A stretch of 64,000 nucleotides of DNA from Rebecca billardiae RCC1528 (taxonomy: Eukaryota > Haptophyta): assembly GCA_965240325.2 (NCBI GenBank), contig OZ251224.1:992001-1056000 (forward strand). Reading direction: 5' to 3'. Shown here in pieces: positions 41,908 through 51,937 of this stretch (its first letter is position 1; every line of letters begins with the position of its first letter). A program made the position numbers and the translations under genes. A model generated the notes under the pieces. That model did not search any database. It saw only the letters and a program-made list of their open reading frames with translations, and had not been told where the DNA came from.

Positions 41908-44900
41908 ATGGCCGATTTCAAGCCGGTGGCCGACCTCGAGGCGCTCGCATACGTGTACGACAAGCCCAATGGCGCCGCCATGCTCCGGGAGAACGTCCTC
42001 AACTTCCGTGCCATGTACGACGTGCTCAAGCCGAAGCACTTCCTTGCGATCGCTGACGTCGTGAAGACTTCGACTGCGCTCGTGGAGCTCGATCTCACGG
42101 ACACGCAGATCGACGAGGCGAGCGTGGTCGCCATTGGACACAGCCTCGCGCACAGCACGTCGCTCAAGCGCATCTTCTTCAGTCAGAACCCGATCACCGA
42201 GAAGGGCGCGCAGGCGATCGCAGCCGCTCTGACGCCACCCAATTCTACAGCACGCGCCGAGGAGCGCCGGCCTGGGGCCCGGGCCAGCTCGCCTGGCAAC
42301 CGTTCGACGGTAGTGTCGCAAAGCGTGTACAAGTCCGTTCTCCAGCGCCTCTACCTCCGCGACTGCAGCCTCTCGCCTGGCGCGGGCGGCGCGCTCTTCA
42401 AGATGCTCCAAGTCAACACGCACCTCCTCGAGCTCGACCTCAGCGGCAGCGTCTTCGGCGTGCCGCAGATCGAGCTGCTCGGCGAGGCGCTCAAGGTGAA
42501 CACGAGCCTACACGAGCTCGACATCGACTACCCCGAGGTCGCGGTCGACCTCGTCGCGATCGCGGAGGGCGACGAAGAGAGCGACGACGAGCCGCCCAAC
42601 CTGACCGAGCTCGTGGCGACCGTGCTCTCGGAGGGGATCGCGGCCAACTCGTCGCTCAAGGTGCTCAACATCACGGGCAACCTCAAGGCGTTCAAGGCGC
42701 ACACATACCTGAAGCTGGCGCCATTCGAGCCCGAGCCGCGCCACCTGTACAGGCTCACGCTGCCGAACGGCGCCGCGCTGCTCAACCTGCACTCCGACTT
42801 CCCCCCTGTCCGCGCGTCGAGCGCGAGCGACGTCGAGGCGTACATCAGCCGCTCGGAGGGTTGGGCGCTGTACTTCTCGGATCTGCCGGAGGCGTACATG
42901 GTCGAGGCGGCCGCGCGGCTCGTCGCGGCTGCGGGCACCGCCTGCCCCGACCACTTCATCCGCTTCGCCGTCGAGGTCTCGGTCAAGTGCGAGGGCCACT
43001 ACTTCCGGCTGCGCGGAACGGCGCCCGAGGCGGCGGAGCAGGCGCGGCTCGCGTCGCGGCTGATGCAGCTCGCCGTGTGCGGCGTGACGCTGGGCAAGCA
43101 GGCGCAGATGAGCGCCTCCGATGACTCGTTCACCCCGCGCAACCTCTGGCGCGACCGGCACGAGGCCTTCGAGATCGCCGCGGTGAACGAGTGCAAGTTC
43201 CTGCTCGGCTTCCCTTCCTTTCAGGAAGCGCACTCGGCCGCGTTCGCCGGCTCGCTCGGCGAGTACGTCGATTGGCTGCGGCGCACGTCGAAGCAGGACC
43301 AGTGGGGGTGGGTCGACGTGGTGTTCCACTGCGCCTTCCTCCTCCTCCAGATCCTCGTGCAGCCCGTGCTCTGGCTCCTTCTCGTCTTTGTGCCCGACCT
43401 GCTGCCGGTGCTACAGTGGGCGACCCAGCCCAAGTTCTACTCGAGCAGGCTGCGCGCCGCGATGCGCGCGTGCAGGCTGCTGCCGCACCTGCCGTACAAG
43501 ATCAAGGTGACGCACTTCGTGTGGGTGGCGGACCCGTGGTTCCGCCTGCTTCTCGACCTCGCCGCCAGCCTCTTGCTCATCGCCATCGTCGTCTCGCTCG
43601 ACGCGCACCCGGACAAGCTGCCGATGAGCGCCTTCGTCGGGCTGGCGATGGCGGTTGCGTCTTTGCTGCACGAGATGGAGGAGCTGTTCAAGGGCAGCCT
43701 GCTCACCGCGCCGCTCCGGACGCTGTACACGTACACCTCGGACATGTTCAACTTCTTCGACCTCGTCGCGCTCGTCTTCACCATCTGGGGCCTCGCCGAG
43801 TACCTGCGCGATTACTCGGCCAACGAGGCCTTGGTGCGCGTCATCGCGAGCGCTGACCTCACCCAGAAGGTCGAGGGCCATCACTTCGTGCTCAGTATCG
43901 CCACCCTCTTCCTCACACTGCGCACGATGAAGGTGATCAACCTCACCGAGACGTTCGGCCCGTACATGCAGATGCTCTTCAAGATGGTCTTCGACGGCAC
44001 GCGCGCACGCGCGCGCGTGCGCACGCGCTTGGGACAGCCGCGCCCGGGCGGCCGCGCTTGGGACAGCCGCGCCCACGCACGCGCTTGGGACAGCCGTGCC
44101 CGCGCACGCGCTTGGGACAGCCGCGCGTGGGCGCCCGCGCGCGCAGGCAGCGCTAACGCGCACGCCCGCCGCGCGCATGCAGTGCTCAAGATCGTGATAC
44201 TCTCCATCCCGCTCATGTGCGGGCACGCCTTCGCCCTCCACGTGCTCTTCAAGGCGTACGCCGCGGCCAGCGATGGCGATGGCGGCTGCGCGTCCCAGGG
44301 CGACCCGGACGCGCAGGCGGAGGCGGAGGCCAACTTCCGAGACAATGTCTTGTTTGGTTTGGTTGTGATGGTCGAGCAGTTTGTGGCCGGCGCGGAGACT
44401 GGGATCGAATGCCTGCGCGGGTCCTCGGCGGGCTGGGCGGCGTGGTCGCTACAGATCGTCTTCTCGTTGGTGATGGTTGTCCTCGTCCTCAACATGATCA
44501 TCGCCGCGATGGCCAAGAGTGCGCGCGCGCGTCGCGCCCGCGAGCCTCAGGCGAGCGCTCCGTGCGTGCGCACGGCCCCGTGCGTGCGCACGCGGACAGA
44601 CGCGCGCTGCTCACGCGCGCCCCGCCGCGGCGGCCGCGCAGCCTTTGACCTCATCTACGAGTCGCTCGACCTGACGAGCATGCTCGTGCGCGCCAAGCTC
44701 ATCCAGAACTCGACGTCGCTCGACATCGCGCCGCCCCCGCTGAACTTGCTCGGGCTGCCGAGCCGGCTGGTGATGTGCTGCGCAGGCGCCGGGCTGGATA
44801 ACTCGCCGCAGGGCGACAAGGTCCGGCGCTTCACAAACACCTTCACGCGGTTGAACGAGGAGGGCGAGGCTGCCAACGCTTACGCGTCGCGCGCGATCAA

Positions 44901-45135
44901 GGTGAAGCTGCGGGAGTACATGCAGCTGTACGACTCCGCCTCGCTCTTCCTCCGCACGCACCGCTCGGAGGCGGACGGCGAGGACAAGTTCCGCCGCAAG
45001 ATCTCGCAGCGCGTGCTCAGCCTCTCCATCCGGCAGGAGAAGAACACGGAGACCTTGGCCGAGGTGCAGGCTGACGTCAGGGCTATCCGGGACAAGCTGG
45101 TGGGCGGCGGCAGCAGGCGGCGGCGCCGCGGCTGA
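41908..45135 (+). CDS. LRR plus TRP-like cation channel, tandem copy 2
   Basis: Paralogue of the gene at 34827, with exons 41908-43996, 44183-44518 and 44642-45135 (972 residues). Exons 2 and 3 have exactly the same lengths as in copy 1 (336 and 494 nt). Exon 1 is 12 nt shorter, from two small gaps (SPGNRSTVV, and ANEALVRVIASADLTQKVEG in place of a longer, partly frame-shifted version). The introns are 186 bp (GC-AG, minisatellite) and 123 bp; both are multiples of three with no stop, so the whole gene also reads as one open frame. The ATG at 41908 was chosen by alignment to copy 1; the frame stays open upstream to 41776. Identity between copies is very high, so the duplication is recent. Structure and inferred role are as for copy 1. 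Confidence 0.8.
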   Translation: MADFKPVADLEALAYVYDKPNGAAMLRENVLNFRAMYDVLKPKHFLAIADVVKTSTALVELDLTDTQIDEASVVAIGHSLAHSTSLKRIFFSQNPITEKGAQAIAAALTPPNSTARAEERRPGARASSPGNRSTVVSQSVYKSVLQRLYLRDCSLSPGAGGALFKMLQVNTHLLELDLSGSVFGVPQIELLGEALKVNTSLHELDIDYPEVAVDLVAIAEGDEESDDEPPNLTELVATVLSEGIAANSSLKVLNITGNLKAFKAHTYLKLAPFEPEPRHLYRLTLPNGAALLNLHSDFPPVRASSASDVEAYISRSEGWALYFSDLPEAYMVEAAARLVAAAGTACPDHFIRFAVEVSVKCEGHYFRLRGTAPEAAEQARLASRLMQLAVCGVTLGKQAQMSASDDSFTPRNLWRDRHEAFEIAAVNECKFLLGFPSFQEAHSAAFAGSLGEYVDWLRRTSKQDQWGWVDVVFHCAFLLLQILVQPVLWLLLVFVPDLLPVLQWATQPKFYSSRLRAAMRACRLLPHLPYKIKVTHFVWVADPWFRLLLDLAASLLLIAIVVSLDAHPDKLPMSAFVGLAMAVASLLHEMEELFKGSLLTAPLRTLYTYTSDMFNFFDLVALVFTIWGLAEYLRDYSANEALVRVIASADLTQKVEGHHFVLSIATLFLTLRTMKVINLTETFGPYMQMLFKMVFDGTRARARVRTRLGQPRPGGRAWDSRAHARAWDSRARARAWDSRAWAPARAGSANAHARRAHAVLKIVILSIPLMCGHAFALHVLFKAYAAASDGDGGCASQGDPDAQAEAEANFRDNVLFGLVVMVEQFVAGAETGIECLRGSSAGWAAWSLQIVFSLVMVVLVLNMIIAAMAKSARARRAREPQASAPCVRTAPCVRTRTDARCSRAPRRGGRAAFDLIYESLDLTSMLVRAKLIQNSTSLDIAPPPLNLLGLPSRLVMCCAGAGLDNSPQGDKVRRFTNTFTRLNEEGEAANAYASRAIKVKLREYMQLYDSASLFLRTHRSEADGEDKFRRKISQRVLSLSIRQEKNTETLAEVQADVRAIRDKLVGGGSRRRRRG
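43997..44182 (+). repeat. Minisatellite inside GC-AG intron, channel copy 2
   Basis: Same 27-bp family (CGCTTGGGACAGCCGCGC...) as copy 1. One unit is altered (GGCGGCCGCGCTTGGGACAG) and the total is 6 bp longer. It begins GCACGCGCGCACGC and ends CGCGCATGCAG. Confidence 0.8.
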
Positions 45136-45758
45136 GCCAGGGCTCGTGGCCTGCCGCAGGTCGGTGTGGCACCGCTGACCCAGGGGCGCGCAGCACGACT
45201 GCACGTGTTGCCAGTGCCTCAGTGAGGTGGCGGACGACGCGGCTGCCGCCCGACCTTTGACTGGCTCGCGTCATATGGTCCGAGCGACGCAGTCAGCCAG
45301 TCACGCAGGTCTACGTAACTACTAGCTACGGCTACGCGCGTAAGCTATACATAGACGAGTAGTAGTACTTCTGTACGGAGACGTAGTTGTGCTCGTCATG
45401 CATTTTCATCCGAACCGTTCAACCGCAACGACTACTGGTCTGTAACACTCTCTGTACTCTGTAGCGGACTACTGTCTACTCTCGTCAGACATCATGACGA
45501 TCGGCACTCTGATGCTGCCGCAGCTGCGACGCGAATAATAACTACGACGGGCGCACGTATAACACGACGACGCGACGAGCACGGCGGGGTGAAGTCGATA
45601 TTGTCATCAAATGGACGATGCTGCCGCTGACTCAAATTTAGCAGCATGCACAGAATCGGCGAACGCTGCGGACTCACGGCGGCGTTGCGGCCCCGCCCGT
45701 CCGGCCCAACGGGAGTGGAGTGCACCCACGCTCCCGCACAGAGCTGCCCCGGGGCCGC
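45136..45758. other. Convergent intergenic region
   Basis: The first about 140 bp duplicate the 3' flank of channel copy 1. The rest, to the stop of the Tic110-like gene, is moderate-GC sequence without a supported gene. Confidence 0.6.
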
Positions 45759-48700
45759 TCAGCTCGTCTTTGCGGCTTCTGCGAGGCCGAGCGCGGTGCG
45801 CAGCACGCCGATGCGCGCCTTGGCGTCGTCGTCCATCGGTCCGTCCTTCATCGCGTTGGACTGGTAGCGCATCAGGATCTCCTGCGCGGCGTGGCGGGGG
45901 CGGGGGCGGCGCTCGCGGCGTGCATGAGCGCGCGCGCGCCGCGCTGGCGCCGCGCGCGCGCGCAGCCAGCCTGCCCCGCCAGGGCGCGCGTGCACGCGGC
46001 GCGCGCAGACGGCCTCGCGCGCGCGCACCTGCAGCTCCTGCGGCTGGACTGCGCTCGACGTCACCTTGAAGGGTGAGAGGCAGTTGAAGCGGATGAGCTG
46101 CTCGGTCTCGTCGAGGACGAGGTCCGGCTGGTTGCGTCGCAGCGCAGACATGGCCTGCAGCAGGTGCCCGTTGCACCGCCGCTCGATGCACTCCTGCAGC
46201 TCCTTGGTCACCGTCGGCTCGGGCAGGCCGTACGCCTCCTGCAGCTCCTGCAGCCGCGTCGTGTCGTCGGGCGGCACGTCGCCCGCCTCGATCGCCGACT
46301 CCATCTCGCAGCGGAGCATGCGCACGAGCCTCGAGACGGGCAGCTGCAGGTCGCGCTGCAGGTCGAGGCCAAAGCCCTCCGCGGTGTCGCGCACGCCGGC
46401 CACCGCCTCGGGCGTGACCTGCGACGCGTCGAACATGCGCTCGACCATCGTGGAGACGCGCATCTTCTTGGTCTCGCTCAGCAGCCGCTCGCACAGCGCG
46501 CCGTCCATGCCGAGCGCGGTCTGGATCGAGACGAGGAACTCGCGGTCCTCGTCGTTGAGCTGCCGCTCAGCGAGGACCTTGCTGAGGTACTTGCGGTAGA
46601 TCACCGCGCCCAGGTCGGACTGGATCCCCGCAACCTCCGCCGCGTCCAGCCCGAGGATCTTGGAGAGCAGCGGCGCCTCGCCCAGCCGCTTCTCCGAGTC
46701 GTCGCCCGAGCCGTTGAAGCACTCGACCAGGAACTGCTTGTACAGCTCCTTGAGCGACTTTGGGTCGACGAGGCCGCGCAGCGAGATCTTGCAGATGTCC
46801 GAGCCGTCCGCGTCGACCACCAGCTTCGCCGCGCGCGCGAACTCGACCAGCTTCAGCGCCTCGGCCGAGACGACGCCGCCCTCGACGCCGATCTTGCCTG
46901 CGCGGCGCGGAGCGCGCGCGGTGTTGCGCGGGGCGCGCTCGCGGGCGGCGGTGAGCGAGCGCGCGCGCGCGCGTGGCGACGGTGCGTGCGGGCGCGCGCC
47001 CGGCGCACGCCTCGCACAGCGGTGCCCGCCTCTCGCCGCACGGCGCGCGCCCGTGCGCGCACCCTCCGCCTCCTCGCCGTCCTTCTTGTCCACCTCCTTC
47101 TGCAGCGCGTCGATCATCTCCGCCACCGCCTTGTCGCCCACCTCCTTGAGCTTGCGCCGCGCCTCCTTGAGGTAGATCTCCTCGGCGACGTGCTCGGGGA
47201 GGCGCAGCCGCGCCTGCAGCTTCTCGAGGCCGTCCCAGTACTCGTCGAGGATGATGCCCGTGGTGCCCATCACCTCCTTCACCGAGCCCGCGTACGACGC
47301 GGCGCACACCTCCGTGTGGATCGGCTCGGTCACGCCGTCGTCGAGCTCGAGGAAGGTGCGCAACGAGCCGAGGCTCTCGTCGTCGGCCTCGGTCGGGATC
47401 TTGCCGCCTCCCGCCTTCTCAGAGAGGCGCGCCTTGTACACCGCGGCCTTCTGCCGCGTGACCACGTCGGCCGGCAGGCCGAGCTGCTGCTGCAGCGCCT
47501 TCAGCTCCGCCGCGCTCTCCGCCGAGAAGGCGGACGCGCCCGCCGGCGCGACCGCCTCGAGCTTGCTCTTGTACAGCGGCCCGGCCGCCTCCTCAAACGC
47601 ACGCGACGCGTCCGAGTCGCTCATGCCGAGCAGCGCCTTGAGCCGCGCGAGCGTGGCCTCGGCGCTCGCGTCGAGCTTGGACTGCTCGAGCGCGCGCAGC
47701 AGGTACACGCGGTACAGCTGGTTCGACTCGCTCGCCGAGCACTTGGTCGCCACGTCGCCCAAGTAGGTGCCGAGCACGGCCGCGTCGTCCGCGTCGGCCG
47801 CCGCCTTGCCCGACTTCTTCACAAAGCTCACCACGCGCTCCGAGAATGTGAGCAGGCCGTCGAGCGTCGCGCCGGCCTCCGCGGTGTTCTGCGAGCGCAG
47901 GCTCGTCAGCGCCGACGCGATCACCGACGAGGCGCGCTGCCGCACCGCGCTCACCTCGAGCTTGGACGCGCCTGCGCGGCGCGCGGCGCGTCCGAGCAGC
48001 GAGCGGCGCGCGGCGCGGTGAGCGCCGGGCGCGCGCCGTCCGGCGCCGTCCGGCGGCGGGGCGGGTCGCGACGCCGCGGGCGCGCGGCGCGATCCCCGGC
48101 GCGGCGGCGGCGCGCACCGCTCGTGCTGAGCGAGAGCTCCTGCTGCCGCGTCGCCAGCTTGCCCAGCAGCTGCGCCGACTGGTCGGTCTCGCTCTCTGCG
48201 AGCTCGGCCACGACCTCGTTGAGCGCGGCCGCGTAGAAGGGCGTGACCACGCCCTCGAGCACCTCGCGGCACGCGTCCTCGGTCAGGCCGTACGACGCGC
48301 GGATGGCCTCGAGCTTCTCGAGCTGCGAGGGCGTGAACTTGGCGCCCGACGTCTCGAGCGTCTTCGTCACGTGCCGCCGCAGCTCGTCCAGCTTCATCTT
48401 GAGCGTGCTCTGCTCGGAGAGGCCGAGCTGCGCGCCGACCGCGGCGAGGTCCTTCTCGCTCACCTTGCTCGGGTCCTTGAGGATGGTGGTGAGGAGCTCG
48501 CGGTAGAAGGGCGCGGCGACGCGCTCGACCCGCGCGACCCACTCCGCCTCGGCCAGCCCGAGCTTCTTCGACAGCCGCGTCTTCTCGTACCGGAAGCCCT
48601 CCTCGCTCGGGTCCTCGCCGAGCGTGCGGTCGGCGAGGAAGACGAGCTTGTCCAGCTTCTGCTTCGCCTCGTGCTCGTCGTCGGCCTGGAAGTAGGCGCG

Positions 48701-49360
48701 CTGCTCGGAGTAGAAGCGGCTGGCGGCGGCGAACGTCGCGTCGCCCACCACGTCGAAGCTCAGCTTGAACGCGCGCATCATCGTGAGCAGGTCGCTCAGC
48801 TCGGACGTCTTGGCCTGCGCCGAGCGCAGGCAGCCCGACAGGTAGATGCTGTACAGCTCGGCGAGCTGGCCGGGGAAGTCGGCCTCGGCGACGCCATACG
48901 ACTTGGCCAGCTCGAGGGCCTCGTCGTAGCCCACGTTCGCCACGCCCTTTTTCGACAGGAGCTGCGCCAGCACGGGCGAAGCCGCCTGCCTCCGCACGCT
49001 CATCAGCCGCTTGCGCGCGATCAGGCCGACGCCGCCCGCGGCCGCGGCAAAGACGCCCTTGACGACCGGGCGCACGGACGGCGTGAGCACCCAGCCGCCG
49101 GCGGCAGACGCGATCACGATGCCCTGCATCGCCAGCTTGCCCACCGGCGTGCCCAGCTTCGCCGGGAGGCCGCCCGCGTCCAGCGACGCCTCGAGGAACT
49201 TGTCGTCACCGCCAAACATCACGACGGCCGGCGCGCGCACACGCGAGGCCGGTTGCAACGGGCGTGCGCGCACGGCGGCGGGGGCACCACGCGCAGCCAC
49301 GTACGCCGCGCACGGCGACGCCGCGAACGCGAGCAGCAGTGTAAGCACAGCGCTCGCCAT
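45759..49360 (-). CDS. Tic110-like plastid inner-envelope import protein
   Basis: Four exons, 49360-48118, 47971-47063, 46897-46029 and 45881-45759, give 1,047 residues. Introns are 146, 165 and 147 bp (GTGCG...CGCAG); the last two are in frame without stops. The start at 49360 gives a signal peptide (MASAVLTLLLAFAASPCAAY) and an Arg/Ala-rich transit part (RVRAPAVVMFGG). Two adjacent hydrophobic segments follow (GKLAMQGIVIASAAGGWVLT; GVFAAAAGGVGLIARK). The remaining about 900 residues are almost entirely helical and acidic, with repeated modules of the type LAELYSIYLSGCLRS, APFYRELLTTIL, VTPFYAAALNEVV and LGAVIYRKYLSKVL. That arrangement, and the length, match Tic110, a scaffold for protein import and chaperone binding at the stromal side. 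It shares a 155-bp divergent promoter with the MED20-like gene. Confidence 0.8.
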
Positions 49361-49515
49361 CGCGCCGCGTGTCTGGGTCGCCGGCGGTCGAAGATTGGAC
49401 TGCGCGAAAGCCGCGTGGCCGGAAGGTCGTGCGTGTATCGTCACTAATGAGCTTCATTTCAGCCCGCCATGCTGGTTCGTGACCGTGGTTTTTCGGAGAA
49501 CCGGAACGGCTGACG

Positions 49516-50481
49516 ATGCACTTTCCGCGCGAAAAATCAAAAACGGCCAAAGACAATCGTCATGCCAACAAACGGAAATTCCGGGCACCTTGCCGGGCCA
49601 CGGCGGGCCAGGTGCCGGCAGGGGCCCGGCGTCCCGCACGGCGTCGCACGACGGGCACCACGACGTACGCATGCGATGACGGCGGCGGCGGGGGTGGCGC
49701 GCGCATCGTGCTCGCCGTCCACCCCAAGGTGCCGCCTCAGCTCCTCCGCGACGCGCTGCGCGCGCTGGACGCCGCTCCGCGACCCATGCAGGCGAGCGTG
49801 GCCGTCGACCTCTACCTCGTGCCCGACGCGACGAGCGCGGGCCGCGCGGCGTACGTGGTGCGCGCGTCGACGGCCGCGCGCGCGCACGTGCTGTGCGATG
49901 GATCGATCGTGCACATCGAGCCGAGCGTCGCGGGCCTGCTCGGCCTCCGCCTCCTCGCGCACAAGCCGGGCGGCAGCATTCGCGTCGAGCAGTACGAGCA
50001 GTACACGTGCGGCGACTTCGTCCTCCGGCGCGGGCGCGTGTACCACCGCAACGCCGTGCAGTGCGACGTGCTCGAGGTCGAGTACACGCCGTGTGCGCAT
50101 GCTGCCCGCGGCGTCGCCCTGCTCCACGCCTTTGTGCGCGAGGCGCTGCCGCGCGAGCTCTTCCAAGCGCCGGGCAGCGGGGGCGCCGAGCCGGCCGGCG
50201 CGTCCGGCGCAAAGCGCGCCAGAGGGGCCGGCGGCGAGCGAGTCGTCATGCAGCAGCCGTACGCGTACGTGTACGACTACGATACGGCAGTACGCCCCGC
50301 GGGCGATGGCGAGGCTGTCGACGGCCTCCTCGCGCTCTCGCTGCTGCCGGCTCACCACACGGCCGAGCACACCGCGCGCGCGTATGCGGCGATGGCGCGG
50401 CAGATTGCGTCGGCTGGCGCAGCGCAGCAGGCCGTCTCGGCCCGCGCGGCGTCGGCCGCCGGGCGAGAGCGCCGGCACTGA
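49516..50481 (+). CDS. Mediator subunit 20-like protein
   Basis: Probable component of the RNA polymerase II Mediator head, 321 residues as read from the ATG at 49516. The recognisable part is residues about 62-215. VDLYLVPDATSAGRAAYVVR is followed by VLCDGSIVHIEPSVAGLLGL and by IRVEQYEQYTCGDFVLRRGR, which leads into VLEVEYTPC. The Y-x-Y-x-x-x-D-F-x-x-x-x-G-x-V ... V-E-Y-x-P-C signature is that of MED20. The C-terminal about 100 residues are Ala/Arg-rich. The first about 55 residues are basic and not family-like, so the true start may be further in or on a separate exon; an ATG at 49786 would lose conserved sequence. Function is inferred from this resemblance. Confidence 0.6.
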   Translation: MHFPREKSKTAKDNRHANKRKFRAPCRATAGQVPAGARRPARRRTTGTTTYACDDGGGGGGARIVLAVHPKVPPQLLRDALRALDAAPRPMQASVAVDLYLVPDATSAGRAAYVVRASTAARAHVLCDGSIVHIEPSVAGLLGLRLLAHKPGGSIRVEQYEQYTCGDFVLRRGRVYHRNAVQCDVLEVEYTPCAHAARGVALLHAFVREALPRELFQAPGSGGAEPAGASGAKRARGAGGERVVMQQPYAYVYDYDTAVRPAGDGEAVDGLLALSLLPAHHTAEHTARAYAAMARQIASAGAAQQAVSARAASAAGRERRH

Positions 50482-50702
50482 GGCTCGCGTCGCGGGCGCT
50501 CAGCCCCGTCCCGCGCGCGGAGCTCGGGCGCTTGGCTGCCAATGTGAGTCCGGGCCGCCTTGCGAGACGGTCCGGACGCAGCGGCATAAATTAACCGCAC
50601 GACGAAACTGCCCGCGCGCGCGGCTCGCGCTCGCTCTGTCGCTCATTACGGAGCCGCCGCCGCCGCACGAAGACGCCGACGTCCGTCGCAGACCCTCGAA
50701 AG

Positions 50703-51122
50703 ATGTTCGCCGTCCTCGCCCTCGCCGCGTCCGCCTTCTCGGGCCCTGCGCTCTCGCGCTCGGCGTTCTCGCCGGCGGTGCAGATGAGCGCGGCCGACAA
50801 CGTCAAGGCCGGCCTCGCCGCCGCCGCGCTCGTCGTGTCGGCGCCGGCCCTGGCCGCGGACCTCGCGAACGGCCAGTCGGTTTTCGAGGGCAACTGCGCG
50901 GCGTGCCACGCGGGCGGCCAGAACTCGGTGCAGCCGGAGAAGACGCTCGAGCTCGCTTCGCTCAAGTCGTACCTCGCAAACTTCAACGGCGACGAGTCGG
51001 CCATCGTGACGCAGGTCACCAACGGCAAGAACGCCATGCCGGCGTTCGGCGGCCGCCTCGAGGACGATGAGATCGCGGACGTCGCGGCGTACGTGCTCAG
51101 CAAGGCCAAGGGCGGCTGGTAA
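50703..51122 (+). CDS. petJ: Cytochrome c6, thylakoid lumen electron carrier
   Basis: Carries electrons from the cytochrome b6f complex to photosystem I in place of plastocyanin. 139 residues, one exon. The presequence is tripartite: signal peptide ([14 protein letters not shown]), a short transit stretch (RSAFSPAVQ) and a lumen-targeting signal ending SAPALA. Mature protein therefore starts near Ala52/Asp53 ([10 protein letters not shown]), about 87 residues, the usual size. Heme is attached at Cys65 and Cys68 with His69 as ligand (NCAACH); Met112 in NAMPAFGG is the sixth ligand. [13 protein letters not shown] is the typical end. The nuclear location with three-part targeting fits a red-lineage plastid. 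Confidence 0.97.
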   Translation: MFAVLALAASAFSGPALSRSAFSPAVQMSAADNVKAGLAAAALVVSAPALAADLANGQSVFEGNCAACHAGGQNSVQPEKTLELASLKSYLANFNGDESAIVTQVTNGKNAMPAFGGRLEDDEIADVAAYVLSKAKGGW

Positions 51123-51937
51123 ACACGCAACGGTGTACCCGGTCGAGCGCAGTCGGAACCTGATCTGAGGGTTGCTCAGCGGTCGTCACCCACCCATCCC
51201 CCTCGCCGTGGAGGCGCGGACGGCCAGGCGCGTGCCGCCCCTGGCGTCCGCCGCTGCGCAGGCACTTTGTGCGCCTGCGCGGGTCGGCGGCGAGTGCACT
51301 TCGTCGTGCGCCCGCGGCACGGGCGGCCCCGTCAGGCGCTTTCGCGTCGCCGGGGTCGTCCTAGGCCAAGGCCCGGCTGCTGGCTACATGCAGCCCACCT
51401 GGCCTTGCGGGGTTCCAACCGCGCTCGCTGTAACCGGCAGCCAGCAAGCGGACGACGCGGTAACGGGAACGGCGGTGCGTTGGGTTCAGGATGACTGTGC
51501 TGAGGGCTGACTCGGAGCAGGGCCGCCGCTGCGGTGGCGGTCCGTGGGGGCCGACAGCGCTTGACCGCGACGATTGTACATACGGCGCTGTTTAGGTCGC
51601 CGCTAGTAGACTGATTCGGATGAACGACTGAGTGACTGACCGATTAAAATTTAGGCTTATTAGATTATTCCAGGATATAGTTCGAAATTCGATCTAAATT
51701 GTACCGCCCAGTACTGGCTGATTGAGACCCAGCCGTTTCATCTCCGCGACGTCGATTTTCTGGCGACGCCGCTCCGCGCCAGCGCGGAGCTCGCCAGAAA
51801 AGGCGGGGTCTCAACCCGCCAGCGCCCAGTAGGCCAGTCATTTGAAGTCACGACCCGGAATCCGAAATCCGGATGCCTCTGGTTCGCTGCTGCAGTGCTT
51901 GGATACCGTAAAGGTAAACGCAGAACTGGCGCCCAAC
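51123..51937. other. Convergent intergenic region
   Basis: No gene is supported. It contains a strong imperfect hairpin at 51723-51813 (listed separately). Composition becomes AT-rich around 51630-51720. Confidence 0.6.
51723..51813. repeat. Imperfect long hairpin
   Basis: Nested stems: TGAGACC/GGTCTCA (51723-51729 with 51807-51813), TTTTCTGGCGA/TCGCCAGAAAA (51756-51766 with 51791-51801) and GCTCCGCGC/GCGCGGAGC (51771-51779 with 51782-51790). It may be a miniature element or an RNA structure. Confidence 0.75.
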
